This document shows positions 1 to 8,743 of a stretch of DNA of 57,456 bases, piece after piece; positions within the stretch are counted from its first letter, which is position 1; each line of letters begins with the position of its first letter. The translations under genes and the position numbers were made by a program. Source of the DNA: Nitrospinales bacterium (GTDB lineage: Bacteria; Nitrospinota; Nitrospinia; Nitrospinales; VA-1). Where the stretch lies: positions 1 through 57,456 of the forward strand of contig JAKUOQ010000005.1 of assembly GCA_022450865.1 (NCBI GenBank), written 5' to 3'. The notes under the pieces were generated by a model. The model had not been told where the DNA came from. It ran no database searches and saw only the letters and a program-made list of their open reading frames with translations.

Positions 1-180
1 TTTTATCTGGTGGCGGTTTTATTTGTCCTATTCGATATCGAAGCTATTTTCTTTTTCCCCTGGGCCATTTTATTTAGAAGACTCGGTCTTTTTGGTTTCG
101 TGGAAATGCTTTTATTTATCCTGATCCTCGGGATCGGTTTACTATACGTTAGGAAACGCGGCGGTTTGGATTGGGAGTAA
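1..180 (+). CDS. nuoA: NADH-quinone oxidoreductase subunit A, C-terminal part
   Basis: The window opens inside this gene: reading frame 1 gives 59 residues ending at a TAA at 178-180. Two hydrophobic stretches and the motif [12 protein letters not shown], with its conserved acidic residues in the second helix, are characteristic of NuoA, a small membrane subunit of complex I at the junction of the membrane and peripheral arms. The C-terminus, rich in Arg and Gly after the last helix, also fits. The 5' end and any upstream nuo genes lie outside the window. It is followed 87 bases later by nuoC, not by nuoB, which is unusual. Identification is firm despite the truncation. Confidence 0.93.
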   Translation, partial: FYLVAVLFVLFDIEAIFFFPWAILFRRLGLFGFVEMLLFILILGIGLLYVRKRGGLDWE

Positions 181-267
181 CTCACTAGTGTGGGGGAGAA
201 CACCGCCCATTGGGCAAAATGCTGTTGCTATATAGACTAGCGTTTGACTTGATTGAAAGAGCAGAAA

Positions 268-753
268 ATGTCTGACACAAAATTCATTGACCTGATAAAA
301 AGTAAATACGGTGACTTAGTATTAGACAGTCACAACTTTCGTGGCGACCAAACGGTCACGGTTAGGAAAGATTGCGGAAATGATTTTTTTAAATTTCTGA
401 GAGATGAACCGGAGCTGGCGTTTAATTTCCTTATGGATATTACTGCCGTTGATTACTTATCAAAAAAAACCGAACGCTTTGAAGTGGTCTATCACTTTTA
501 CTCCCTAAAACATAACGATAGACTGAGAATAAAAATACCGATTCCAATGAAGGACTGTATCGCTGACACGATCACTCCTCTGTGGAAAACTGCAAACTGG
601 TATGAAAGAGAAATTTGGGATATGTACGGAATTAAGTTTCGCAATCATCCAGATTTAAAAAGAATTCTTCTTTACGAAGAGTTCAACGGTCATCCTTTAC
701 GCAAAGACTATGCGGTTAATAAAAGGCAGCCCCTGATCGGGCCGCTGAATTAG
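268..753 (+). CDS. nuoC: NADH-quinone oxidoreductase subunit C (30 kDa subunit)
   Basis: NuoC is a peripheral-arm subunit near the quinone site. The C-terminal third carries the 30-kDa subunit signature: EREIWDMYGIKFRNHPDLKR, then ILLYEEF and HPLRKDY. The protein is about 161 residues, the size of a stand-alone NuoC and not a NuoCD fusion. An in-frame TTG exists at 253, but the ATG at 268 is preferred because a purine-rich AAAGAG lies about six bases before it. The gene ends 12 bases before nuoH. The usual partner nuoD is absent next to it, so subunit D must be encoded elsewhere or upstream of the window. Confidence 0.95.
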   Translation: MSDTKFIDLIKSKYGDLVLDSHNFRGDQTVTVRKDCGNDFFKFLRDEPELAFNFLMDITAVDYLSKKTERFEVVYHFYSLKHNDRLRIKIPIPMKDCIADTITPLWKTANWYEREIWDMYGIKFRNHPDLKRILLYEEFNGHPLRKDYAVNKRQPLIGPLN

Positions 754-765
754 GGTTATTAAAAT

Positions 766-1842
766 ATGTGGGTTGATTTAGGAATCACATTAGTAAAAAT
801 TCTTTTTATCATAGGTCTTACTGTAGGTTTTTTTGCTCCCATTTTGACATGGGTGGAAAGAAAACAAAGTGCCATCATGCAAGACCGAATCGGTGCTAAT
901 CGAGCAGATATACTAGGTTTCACTGCACTAGGTTTGTTCCACTGTATCGCGGACGCTGTGAAGATGTTTACTAAGGAAGATTTTATTCCAGAAGGTGCGA
1001 ATAAAATTCTACATACGCTAAGCCCTATCATTGCGGTGGTTCCGGCAATTCTCACTTTTGCTGTTGTCCCCTTCGGTGGGCAATACACGATTTTTGACAA
1101 AGAGGTCAATCTCGTCATATCTGATTTGGATGTAGGCCTCCTCTTTGTATTTGCAATAGCATCTCTTGCAACGTACGGATATGTAATCGCGGGTTGGAGT
1201 TCCAACAACAACTGGTCCCTATTGGGTTCGATGCGAACAGCATCGCAAATGATTTCTTACGAGGTCACGATGGGCCTCACCATTGTTGGCGTTCTTATGG
1301 TTTATGGTTCCATGAAGCTAACGACGATTGGTGCGATACAAGAAGATTTTTTTAGATGGGGCTTATTTTTGCAACCTTTAGGATTCTTTATGTTTCTTAC
1401 CGCATCGATTGCCGAGAATAAAAGAATACCCTTTGATAATCCTGAAGCTGAATCTGAAATCGTTGCAGGTTATTTCACGGAATATAGTGGTCTAAAGTTC
1501 GGAATGTTTTTCATGTCCGAGTTTATTGAAATGGTCACCATCGGCGCCATAATGACCATTTTATTTTTTGGAGCATGGCATATTCCGTTTTTAACAACCG
1601 CCACTTTGCTCGGATGGTTTGATTTTCTTGGCACCACTGGATCAAATATTCTGGTGATGTTGATTCAAGTTGGGGTGTTTTTCTCGAAAGTAGTTTTCTT
1701 TATCTGGTTACAAATGACAATTCGATGGACCCTTCCTCGTTTTCGTTATGACCAGATTATGAAATTGGGTTGGAAGATTCTTCTACCTCTTTCTTTAGCA
1801 AACATTCTGGTAACCGGGATTGTTATCCTGGTGCTGAATTAA
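766..1842 (+). CDS. nuoH: NADH-quinone oxidoreductase subunit H
   Basis: NuoH is the membrane subunit that forms much of the quinone-binding chamber and links the peripheral arm to the proton-pumping arm. The 358 residues contain about eight to nine hydrophobic helices. Recognisable family motifs are WVERKQSAIMQDRIGANRA near the N-terminus, SMRTASQMISYEV mid-protein and RIPFDNPEAESEIVAGYF with its conserved acidic cluster. Length is slightly above the usual 320-350 residues. The start at ATG 766 places the first helix directly after MWVDLG. It sits between nuoC and nuoI with short gaps, so all are probably co-transcribed. Confidence 0.97.
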   Translation: MWVDLGITLVKILFIIGLTVGFFAPILTWVERKQSAIMQDRIGANRADILGFTALGLFHCIADAVKMFTKEDFIPEGANKILHTLSPIIAVVPAILTFAVVPFGGQYTIFDKEVNLVISDLDVGLLFVFAIASLATYGYVIAGWSSNNNWSLLGSMRTASQMISYEVTMGLTIVGVLMVYGSMKLTTIGAIQEDFFRWGLFLQPLGFFMFLTASIAENKRIPFDNPEAESEIVAGYFTEYSGLKFGMFFMSEFIEMVTIGAIMTILFFGAWHIPFLTTATLLGWFDFLGTTGSNILVMLIQVGVFFSKVVFFIWLQMTIRWTLPRFRYDQIMKLGWKILLPLSLANILVTGIVILVLN

Positions 1843-1855
1843 AAGGAGGCCGACC

Positions 1856-2425
1856 ATGGCCTATTATGTAAATAGAAATATTAAGATGACTTGGTGGGAA
1901 AAGATTTATCTCCCTGAAATTATCAAAGGGATGGCTATCACATCCCGCCATTTCTTTATGAACCTCTTTGGGTTCGTGCCATTTTTACTGGGAACAAAAA
2001 AAGAAAGACCTATTATGACGGTCTATTATCCTGAAGAACAGGTGCAATACCCCATCGCCTACCGGGGGAGACCGGTATTGGCTCAAAATGAAGATGGTCA
2101 ACCTGCTTGTGTGGCTTGCGGCTTATGTGAAATCGCCTGTCCGGCTTACTGCATACACATTGAACCTGGCGAGAATAGCGGTAAACAGAACCAATATGAA
2201 CGCTGGCCTGATGTGTTTAATATCGATTATGCAATTTGCATTTTTTGTGGAAACTGCGAAGAAGCTTGTCCGGAAGAAGCGATCTTCATGAGCGATGATT
2301 GTGAAATTTCCATGCTCGATCGAAAACAAATGCTTTATACAAAAGAACAACTTTTAACTCCGGTGGCAGATTTGCAAAAGCGAATTGAGTTCACCCGAAA
2401 TATGTCCGCTAAATGGAATTATTAA
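1856..2425 (+). CDS. nuoI: NADH-quinone oxidoreductase subunit I (2x[4Fe-4S])
   Basis: NuoI is the 8Fe ferredoxin-like subunit that carries electrons to the terminal cluster near the quinone. Two CxxCxxCxxxCP motifs are visible: CVACGLCEIACP around residue 82 and CIFCGNCEEACP around residue 124. The N-terminal amphipathic segment before them is typical. A strong AGGAGG ribosome-binding site lies about six bases before ATG 1856. The 3' end overlaps the start of nuoJ by 13 bases, indicating tight translational coupling. Confidence 0.97.
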   Translation: MAYYVNRNIKMTWWEKIYLPEIIKGMAITSRHFFMNLFGFVPFLLGTKKERPIMTVYYPEEQVQYPIAYRGRPVLAQNEDGQPACVACGLCEIACPAYCIHIEPGENSGKQNQYERWPDVFNIDYAICIFCGNCEEACPEEAIFMSDDCEISMLDRKQMLYTKEQLLTPVADLQKRIEFTRNMSAKWNY

Positions 2426-2922
2426 TTTTTTATCCCATTGCAGGTTTATGTGTGGCCTTGGCTTTTGGAGTAATCTTTAACACTAGTCCTGTAGGTTCCG
2501 CCATGTGCCTCATTGGAATGATGCTCGGGCTGGCTGGTATATTTGTACTACTGCAAGCCCACTTTATGGCCATTCTCCAGATCATTATTTACGCTGGAGC
2601 AATCATGGTTTTATTTATGTTTGTGATCATGCTGCTCAATTTAAAACAAGCTGCATCTGCGGATTGGGTGGCAAGAGATAAAAATCGTTTTATTTCGATT
2701 TTAACCGGCGTACTGGCCGTAGGAATTTTATACAAGATTGTAGATATCACTTTTTTGGCCGATTTAAATTCTCCTGCAGAACTTCCTGACACCTTTGGAA
2801 CCGTTGCAACTATAGGCGAATCTTTGTTTACTGACTTTGTGCTGCCATTTGAAGTGGCGTCTCTTTTATTGTTAGCAGCTATGATCGGGGCAGTGGTCCT
2901 GGCAAAGCCTAAACTGGACTGA
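2413..2922 (+). CDS. nuoJ: NADH-quinone oxidoreductase subunit J
   Basis: NuoJ is a five-helix membrane subunit of complex I. The 169 residues are almost entirely hydrophobic, with the family motif [20 protein letters not shown] in the third helix, the region that contains the pi-bulge linked to coupling. The start overlaps the end of nuoI in a different frame, and the stop is followed after two bases by nuoK, so the three are coupled. Length is normal for the family. Confidence 0.96.
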   Translation: MELLIFYPIAGLCVALAFGVIFNTSPVGSAMCLIGMMLGLAGIFVLLQAHFMAILQIIIYAGAIMVLFMFVIMLLNLKQAASADWVARDKNRFISILTGVLAVGILYKIVDITFLADLNSPAELPDTFGTVATIGESLFTDFVLPFEVASLLLLAAMIGAVVLAKPKLD

Positions 2923-2924
2923 CT

Positions 2925-3239
2925 ATGTTTGAAGGCACAGTTCCTTTAGCACATTATTTAACCTTAAGTGCGGTTCTGTTTGTAATCGGAATCGTTGGAG
3001 TTCTGGTTCGTCGCAACGTAATCGTTGTGTTTATGTCGATTGAAATTATGTTGAATGCCGTGAACATTTCGTTGATTGCCTTCGATCATTATTTAAACCT
3101 TTCCAACGGTCAGATTTTTAGTTTTATGGTTATGTGCGTTGCGGCTGCGGAAGTGTCGGTAGGCCTAGCAATTATTATTGCCCTACACAGAAATAAACCG
3201 ACGGTCAATCTTGATGAATTCAACCTGTTGAAGTGGTAA
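2925..3239 (+). CDS. nuoK: NADH-quinone oxidoreductase subunit K
   Basis: NuoK is the smallest antiporter-like membrane subunit (here 104 residues, three helices). The two conserved membrane glutamates of the proton path are present, in [10 protein letters not shown] (second helix) and [11 protein letters not shown] (third helix). It lies two bases after nuoJ and seven bases before nuoL. Identification is clear from length, helix number and both glutamates. Confidence 0.97.
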   Translation: MFEGTVPLAHYLTLSAVLFVIGIVGVLVRRNVIVVFMSIEIMLNAVNISLIAFDHYLNLSNGQIFSFMVMCVAAAEVSVGLAIIIALHRNKPTVNLDEFNLLKW

Positions 3240-3246
3240 TAAAAGT

Positions 3247-5214
3247 ATGTTGCTAAAACTAACTTGTCTGGTACCCCTGTTTCCGTTGATCGGATCTATC
3301 ATCAACGGTTTTTTTGGTCTGCGCATTGGGAAAAATGCTGTTGGTATGATTGCAGCCGGAAGTATGGCTCTGTCTTTTCTGACTTCCATTTTAGTTTATG
3401 TAGGCTACCTTATGCTGCCAGAAGGCCAGCATGTCTTTGAGCAAGTTGCCTGGACGTGGTTTGGGGCTGGTGACTTTTCTGTCGATTTTGGTTTTCAAGT
3501 TGATCCTCTAACCTTGGTTATGATGTTTGTCGTTACCGGAGTTGGGTTCATCATTCATGTGTACGCTATTGGTTATATGCATGAAGAATATAGCTTCTAC
3601 CGTTTTTTTGCATACTTCAACCTGTTTGCCAGCGCCATGCTACTTCTTATCATGGGTAATAACTTCTTGCTTATGTTTATCGGCTGGGAGGGAGTAGGTT
3701 GTTGTTCTTATTTCCTAATTGGTTATTATTTCGAGAAAAAGTCTGCTTGTGATGCTGGGACAAAGGCTTTCATCGTCAACCGAGTGGGAGACTTTGCTTT
3801 CTTACTCGCCGTCATGTACATCTTTAATATTTTTGGAACCATCGACTTTACAGAAGTAATGCATGCGGCCCCTGAAAAACTGATTTATGCCGGGGAAGCC
3901 GTCACTATAATCACCTTATTGCTTTTTATTGGAGCCACCGGTAAGTCAGCGCAAATTCCTTTATACACATGGTTGCCTGATGCTATGGAAGGCCCAACCC
4001 CTGTTAGCGCATTGATCCATGCCGCAACTATGGTCACTGCCGGTGTATACATGATCGTGCGTTGTAGCGTTCTATTTAACCTGGCACCTATGACTATGAT
4101 GGTCGTAGCAGGCACCGGTGCGGCAACCGCAATTATGGCGGCAACCATCGGCATGACTCAATTTGATATCAAACGTGTTTTAGCTTATTCAACAGTCAGT
4201 CAGATCGGCTACATGATCCTCGCTTGTGGAGTTGGTGCTTACACCGCCGCAATTTTCCACTTGGTAACGCATGCATTTTTCAAAGCCTGCCTCTTTCTAG
4301 GTTCTGGTAGTGTTATCCACGGTATTCATGGCGAGCAGGATATGCGTAAGATGGGCGGACTTAAAAATTATATGCCGGTTACCTATTGGACGTTTTTAGT
4401 GTCAACGCTGGCCATTGCGGGTATTCCTCCCCTATCCGGATTTTTTAGTAAGGACGAAGTACTTTACCACGCCTTAATGGATGGAAATATTATCTTTTGG
4501 GGAATGGGAATTTCAGCGGCATTATTAACTGCATTCTATATGTTCCGCTTAGTCTTCATGACTTTTCATGGTGAATCACGTGTGGATCCCCATATCCATC
4601 CACATGAGTCGCCTAAAGTGATGACCATGCCACTTGTTATTCTTGCAGGGCTGGCTACGATAGGCGGAATATTGGGAATTCCACTTTTTCATGGCTGGCA
4701 TATCCTACACAATTGGTTGGAACCGGTTCTGCATTTTGACTTAGCGCATGCTCTAGAACATTCCGAACACATGTTACACGAAGCTGGTCGACATGCACCC
4801 TCGTGGGCACATTTACTCAATCCAAAAGAACATAATCTATGGCTTGAGATATTCCTGATGGCGTTTTCTGCCTGTGTTGCAATTACAGGAATTGTTGCTG
4901 CTTATATCTTTTATATTAAACGACCCGATTTGCCGGAAAAATTTACCAAAGGACAATGGGGATTTGAGTTGGTACAAAACAAGTATGGTGTCGATGAGCT
5001 TTACGATGAGACTTTTGTAAAGCCAACCGTAGAAGTTTCTCATTTATTGTGGAAAGAATGTGATGCTAAAGCAATTGACGGTACTGTTATCGGCACAGCT
5101 AAAACTATTGGATGGCTCAGTAAACAAGCCCGCGCATTTCAATCTGGTTTTGTTCGCAATTACGCTTTATTTATTGCAGTAGGATTCATCAGTCTTTTAC
5201 TGATTATGTTTTAG
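3247..5214 (+). CDS. nuoL: NADH-quinone oxidoreductase subunit L
   Basis: NuoL is the distal antiporter-like proton-pumping subunit with the long lateral helix. The 655-residue protein has about 16 hydrophobic segments. Key motifs are WEGVGCCSYFLIGYYF (with the essential Glu of helix 5), NRVGDFAF, the lysine-bearing loop before PLYTWLPDAMEGPTPVSALI, and THAFFKACLFLGSGSVIH. A His-rich loop around residues 445-520 may simply be a matrix-side extension. It directly precedes nuoM in the conserved L-M-N order. Confidence 0.98.
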   Translation: MLLKLTCLVPLFPLIGSIINGFFGLRIGKNAVGMIAAGSMALSFLTSILVYVGYLMLPEGQHVFEQVAWTWFGAGDFSVDFGFQVDPLTLVMMFVVTGVGFIIHVYAIGYMHEEYSFYRFFAYFNLFASAMLLLIMGNNFLLMFIGWEGVGCCSYFLIGYYFEKKSACDAGTKAFIVNRVGDFAFLLAVMYIFNIFGTIDFTEVMHAAPEKLIYAGEAVTIITLLLFIGATGKSAQIPLYTWLPDAMEGPTPVSALIHAATMVTAGVYMIVRCSVLFNLAPMTMMVVAGTGAATAIMAATIGMTQFDIKRVLAYSTVSQIGYMILACGVGAYTAAIFHLVTHAFFKACLFLGSGSVIHGIHGEQDMRKMGGLKNYMPVTYWTFLVSTLAIAGIPPLSGFFSKDEVLYHALMDGNIIFWGMGISAALLTAFYMFRLVFMTFHGESRVDPHIHPHESPKVMTMPLVILAGLATIGGILGIPLFHGWHILHNWLEPVLHFDLAHALEHSEHMLHEAGRHAPSWAHLLNPKEHNLWLEIFLMAFSACVAITGIVAAYIFYIKRPDLPEKFTKGQWGFELVQNKYGVDELYDETFVKPTVEVSHLLWKECDAKAIDGTVIGTAKTIGWLSKQARAFQSGFVRNYALFIAVGFISLLLIMF

Positions 5215-5220
5215 GGAATT

Positions 5221-6807
5221 ATGTTTTTAACTTTTATTACTTTCTTGCCAATTATTGGTGCATTCTTTCTCGCCTTTTTTCCTAAGGAGAATGAACGCGC
5301 GATCAAACAAACTGCTCTTGCTGTTGCTGCAGCTGATTTTTTACTCTCTTTATTTTTGTGGACGAACTTTGACAACTCCACTCATAAAATGCAGTTTGAG
5401 GTCAATTTCTCCTGGATAGAATCCTGGGGTATCAACTACCATATTGGACTCGATGGCATCTCTCTCTTGCTTTATGTAATGACCACTTTCCTGACGATGA
5501 TCTGTATCATCGCTTCCTGGGATGTAAAAAAACATATCCGTGAATACATGATGGCTATGCTGGCCCTTTCGACCGGCATGCTTGGAGTCTTCATCTCTCT
5601 CGACCTTTTTATTTTTTATGTGTTCTGGGAGTTCCAGTTAGTCCCAATGTATATTATCGTTGGTGTATGGGGCGGTCCCCGACGTATTTATGCTGCTGTT
5701 AAATTCTTTATTTATACCGCAGTGGGTTCCCTACTTATGCTGGTTGCCATCATCTGGATTTATTTTCATGTTAAAGAAACCACAGGAGTTGCAACGGCAG
5801 ATATTTTATTCATCACCGATAATATAAGTGCTCCTCTGGATGCTCAAAAATGGTTGTGGATGGCTTTTTTCTTGGCCTTTGCAATTAAAGTACCCATGTT
5901 CCCATTTCACACTTGGCTACCTGATGCTCACGTAGAAGCACCCACAGCAGGTTCAGTTATCTTAGCGGGTGTCTTATTAAAAATGGGGACCTATGGTTTC
6001 TTGCGCTTCAATCTGCCTTTCTTTCCTCAAGCTTCTTATGATTTCATGCCCTTTATTGCATGGCTGTCTATTATTGGAATTGTTTATGGCGCGTTGGTAT
6101 CGATGGTTCAGGAAGATTTAAAAAAGCTAGTAGCCTATTCCAGTGTCAGCCATCTCGGTTTCGTAATGCTTGGTATTTTTGCATTGAATGAATATGGAAT
6201 ACAAGGCGCCTTGATCCAAAACATTAATCACGGTATTAGCACGGGCGCTCTCTTTCTATTGGTTGGCGTAATTTATGATCGTCGCCATACAAGATTGATC
6301 AAAGAATTCGGAGGGCTTTCGAAACAAATGCCTGTTTATGCAGTGTGTTTTATGATCGTTGCTCTTTCATCCATTGGTCTGCCGGGTATGAACGGTTTTG
6401 TGGGAGAATTTCTTATTCTATTGGGGATTTTTCAAGTTAACGGTCTATGGGCAGCCTGCGCAACTTCGGGAGTTATTTTAGCTGCTTGTTACATTCTCTG
6501 GATGTTTCAAAGGGTCATGTTCCTAGAATTAAATAACCCGAAAAATATGAAATTAAAAGACCTTAATGTGCGAGAACTAATTACTATTATCCCTTTATTA
6601 GTTTTAATTTTCTGGATCGGTTTGTACCCCAAGCCCTTTATGAAAACATTTGATGCATCTGTTAATCATCTAGTTAGCAGAGTTTCTCCAGACAATTTCC
6701 GTCCTACGAAAGACCATCAAGAAGGTGGAGGACACAATGCATCACTCATGACTAAAACAGAACTAGCAAAGCTGAGTCAAAAGTTACAAAAGACCAGCCA
6801 TAATTGA
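5221..6807 (+). CDS. nuoM: NADH-quinone oxidoreductase subunit M
   Basis: NuoM is the middle antiporter-like proton pump of complex I. The 528 residues show about 14 helices and the motifs FWEFQLVPMYIIVGVWGG (with the conserved helix-5 Glu), FHTWLPDAHVEAPTAGSVIL and AYSSVSHLGFVMLG. The hydrophilic tail after residue 495 is rich in Lys, Gln and His. It lies 6 bases after nuoL and 17 before nuoN. Only one nuoM copy is seen, so nothing here indicates the duplicated-NuoM form of complex I. Confidence 0.98.
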   Translation: MFLTFITFLPIIGAFFLAFFPKENERAIKQTALAVAAADFLLSLFLWTNFDNSTHKMQFEVNFSWIESWGINYHIGLDGISLLLYVMTTFLTMICIIASWDVKKHIREYMMAMLALSTGMLGVFISLDLFIFYVFWEFQLVPMYIIVGVWGGPRRIYAAVKFFIYTAVGSLLMLVAIIWIYFHVKETTGVATADILFITDNISAPLDAQKWLWMAFFLAFAIKVPMFPFHTWLPDAHVEAPTAGSVILAGVLLKMGTYGFLRFNLPFFPQASYDFMPFIAWLSIIGIVYGALVSMVQEDLKKLVAYSSVSHLGFVMLGIFALNEYGIQGALIQNINHGISTGALFLLVGVIYDRRHTRLIKEFGGLSKQMPVYAVCFMIVALSSIGLPGMNGFVGEFLILLGIFQVNGLWAACATSGVILAACYILWMFQRVMFLELNNPKNMKLKDLNVRELITIIPLLVLIFWIGLYPKPFMKTFDASVNHLVSRVSPDNFRPTKDHQEGGGHNASLMTKTELAKLSQKLQKTSHN

Positions 6808-6824
6808 TTGAGGAATAATTAATA

Positions 6825-8264
6825 GTGGAACCGATAAACGCACCCGAATCCATTGACCTAATAGCTCTGGCACCTGTCCTTGTATTGAGTGTTTTTGCTA
6901 TGGGTGTTCTAGTATTGGATCTCTGGGCAGGAAAAAATAAGACTTTGCTGATGTTTATAAGCCTCGTGGGTTTATTAATGACCGCAATCAGCGCGTTTGC
7001 AAAGCATCCTCTTCCTGCTTTTGCCTTTACTGACAGTTATATCGTAGACCACCTATCCATATTTTTCATTTGCATTTTTACTCTCAGCTCTGCATTGACT
7101 ATTTTACTTTCTGTCGAGTATAACGAGCGTAAGGGAATTAAAGCCGGGGAGTATTATGCTCTGATTCTGCTTTGCACAGTAGGAATGATTATTTTGGCTT
7201 CTTCCACCGATATGATCATGATTTTTCTTGGAGTTGAAATTGTTTCAATATGTCTTTATGTTCTTGCTGGTTTCAGGAGAGATGACCCCGTTTCCAACGA
7301 AGCAGCTCTTAAATATTTTCTTCTCGGAGCTTTTGCAACAGGATTCTTGTTATATGGAATGACATTAATTTACGGTTCAACTGGAAGTACAAATCTTTTT
7401 AAAATTGCTGGATTTATTAAAACAGAAGGCGCGCAATCCAATCCTCTACTTTTAATGGGTATTGTTTTGCTAGTGATTGGGTTCGGATTTAAAGTAGCTG
7501 CTGTTCCTTTTCATATGTGGGCTCCGGACGTTTACCAAGGCTCACCAACGCCTGTCACGGCATTTATGGCTGTCGGCCCAAAGGCTGCAGCATTCGCAGC
7601 TTTCTTCCGCGTCTTTACAGAAGCCATACCTGATTTGGCCCCTTCGTGGGAAATATTATTGTGTGTTATCGCTGTCCTGAGTATGTTTGTTGGCAACCTC
7701 GGCGCTATCATGCAAACCAATATAAAAAGGATGTTGGCTTTTTCCAGTATCTCCCATGCTGGCTACCTGCTTATAGCTGTCATAGCCAAAAGCTCGCTGG
7801 CTGGCTCTGGGCTTCTGTTTTATATGCTGGCATATGCCTTCACCACGTTCGGAGCATTCGGGATCATCATTCTATTGGGTAAAAAAGAGAAGGACAACCT
7901 GGAGCTTGAAAACTATTCAGGTCTAGCCTATAAGCATCCAATATTGGCTTTAAGCATGACAGTTTTTCTGCTCTCCTTAGGAGGCCTACCACCTTTTGCA
8001 GGATTCGTTGCCAAGTTTTATATTTTCAGCGCAGCAATTGAAGAAGGCTTTGTGACACTTGTTATCATTGCAGTTCTTAATAGTGCTATTTCCTTTTATT
8101 ACTACTTAAAGGTTGTGGTTTTTATGTATATGAAAGAGCCTCAGAGCGAGTTTCAGATCTCCCTGACTCCTATGACTTTATTCGTAGTTATTGTAGGAAT
8201 AATTGGAACGGTTGAGTTAGGCATCTTTCCAGATCCTATCATCGCCCTCACCAGTCTTCACTAA
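6825..8264 (+). CDS. nuoN: NADH-quinone oxidoreductase subunit N
   Basis: NuoN is the antiporter-like proton-pumping subunit nearest NuoK. The 479-residue protein has about 14 helices with the motifs FLGVEIVSICLYVLAGF (conserved Glu), AALKYFLLGAFATGFLLYG, PFHMWAPDVYQGSPTPVTAF and AFSSISHAGYLLIA. It starts at GTG 6825, preceded by the purine-rich GAGGAA at about 6810-6815, nine bases upstream. It is the last nuo gene of the cluster; about 200 bases without a recognisable gene follow. Confidence 0.97.
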   Translation: MEPINAPESIDLIALAPVLVLSVFAMGVLVLDLWAGKNKTLLMFISLVGLLMTAISAFAKHPLPAFAFTDSYIVDHLSIFFICIFTLSSALTILLSVEYNERKGIKAGEYYALILLCTVGMIILASSTDMIMIFLGVEIVSICLYVLAGFRRDDPVSNEAALKYFLLGAFATGFLLYGMTLIYGSTGSTNLFKIAGFIKTEGAQSNPLLLMGIVLLVIGFGFKVAAVPFHMWAPDVYQGSPTPVTAFMAVGPKAAAFAAFFRVFTEAIPDLAPSWEILLCVIAVLSMFVGNLGAIMQTNIKRMLAFSSISHAGYLLIAVIAKSSLAGSGLLFYMLAYAFTTFGAFGIIILLGKKEKDNLELENYSGLAYKHPILALSMTVFLLSLGGLPPFAGFVAKFYIFSAAIEEGFVTLVIIAVLNSAISFYYYLKVVVFMYMKEPQSEFQISLTPMTLFVVIVGIIGTVELGIFPDPIIALTSLH

Positions 8265-8465
8265 GAGTAAAACCTTAAGTCCCAGCCTCTCATCCGATAA
8301 GTCATATTTCCGCTCAAAGCCAAGTAAATAAAAATTTGTAGTAATAAATGTGTCAAAGGAGACAGTGTGAATACACTTCATGGGTTTCGTTGATATTATT
8401 ATTCGATTATGTGATTATTAATGCTATAGGTTAAATACAAAAATACTTATTAATCAATATTTATT

Positions 8466-8729
8466 ATGGAACAATTATTTAACAAAAATGGAATAACTGT
8501 TAAAAATAATCTTAAAGCAATTCAGGAAGAGCTACTTCGTGGAACTGGTTTTGTTATGGGGGGGAAGGTTTCCGCATTTATGCAGAGGGAAAGCCTTCAT
8601 GAAAAAAATATTATGATCTCCGTCGATAGGGGACAACTTGCTCCCACTGAAACAAAATTTGTTGCTGGAAGAATAAAAGAAGCTCTTGAGTTATTCCAGA
8701 GAGAGTTGAATAATCATAAAGAGAAATGA
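8466..8729 (+). CDS. hypothetical protein, 87 residues
   Basis: I do not recognise this protein. It is small, charged and soluble-looking, with no signal peptide or membrane segment, and has predicted helical stretches around residues 12-25 and 66-83. No convincing ribosome-binding site precedes the ATG, and the upstream region is very AT-rich. It is separated from nuoN by 200 bases and converges on the lipoprotein gene at 8744. The full-length open frame and its position filling an otherwise empty interval favour a real gene, but this is not certain. Confidence 0.55.
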   Translation: MEQLFNKNGITVKNNLKAIQEELLRGTGFVMGGKVSAFMQRESLHEKNIMISVDRGQLAPTETKFVAGRIKEALELFQRELNNHKEK

Positions 8730-8743
8730 TTTTTAGCCCCGCT

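Noticed and set aside
759-1211. Minus-strand open frame inside nuoH
   Set aside because: It overlaps a firmly identified gene, lacks a ribosome-binding site and has no recognisable domain.
8367-8393. Eight-codon ORF (GTG start, AAAGGAG before it) between nuoN and the 8466 gene
   Set aside because: Too short to judge, with no promoter or terminator of its own. The good ribosome-binding site alone is not enough.
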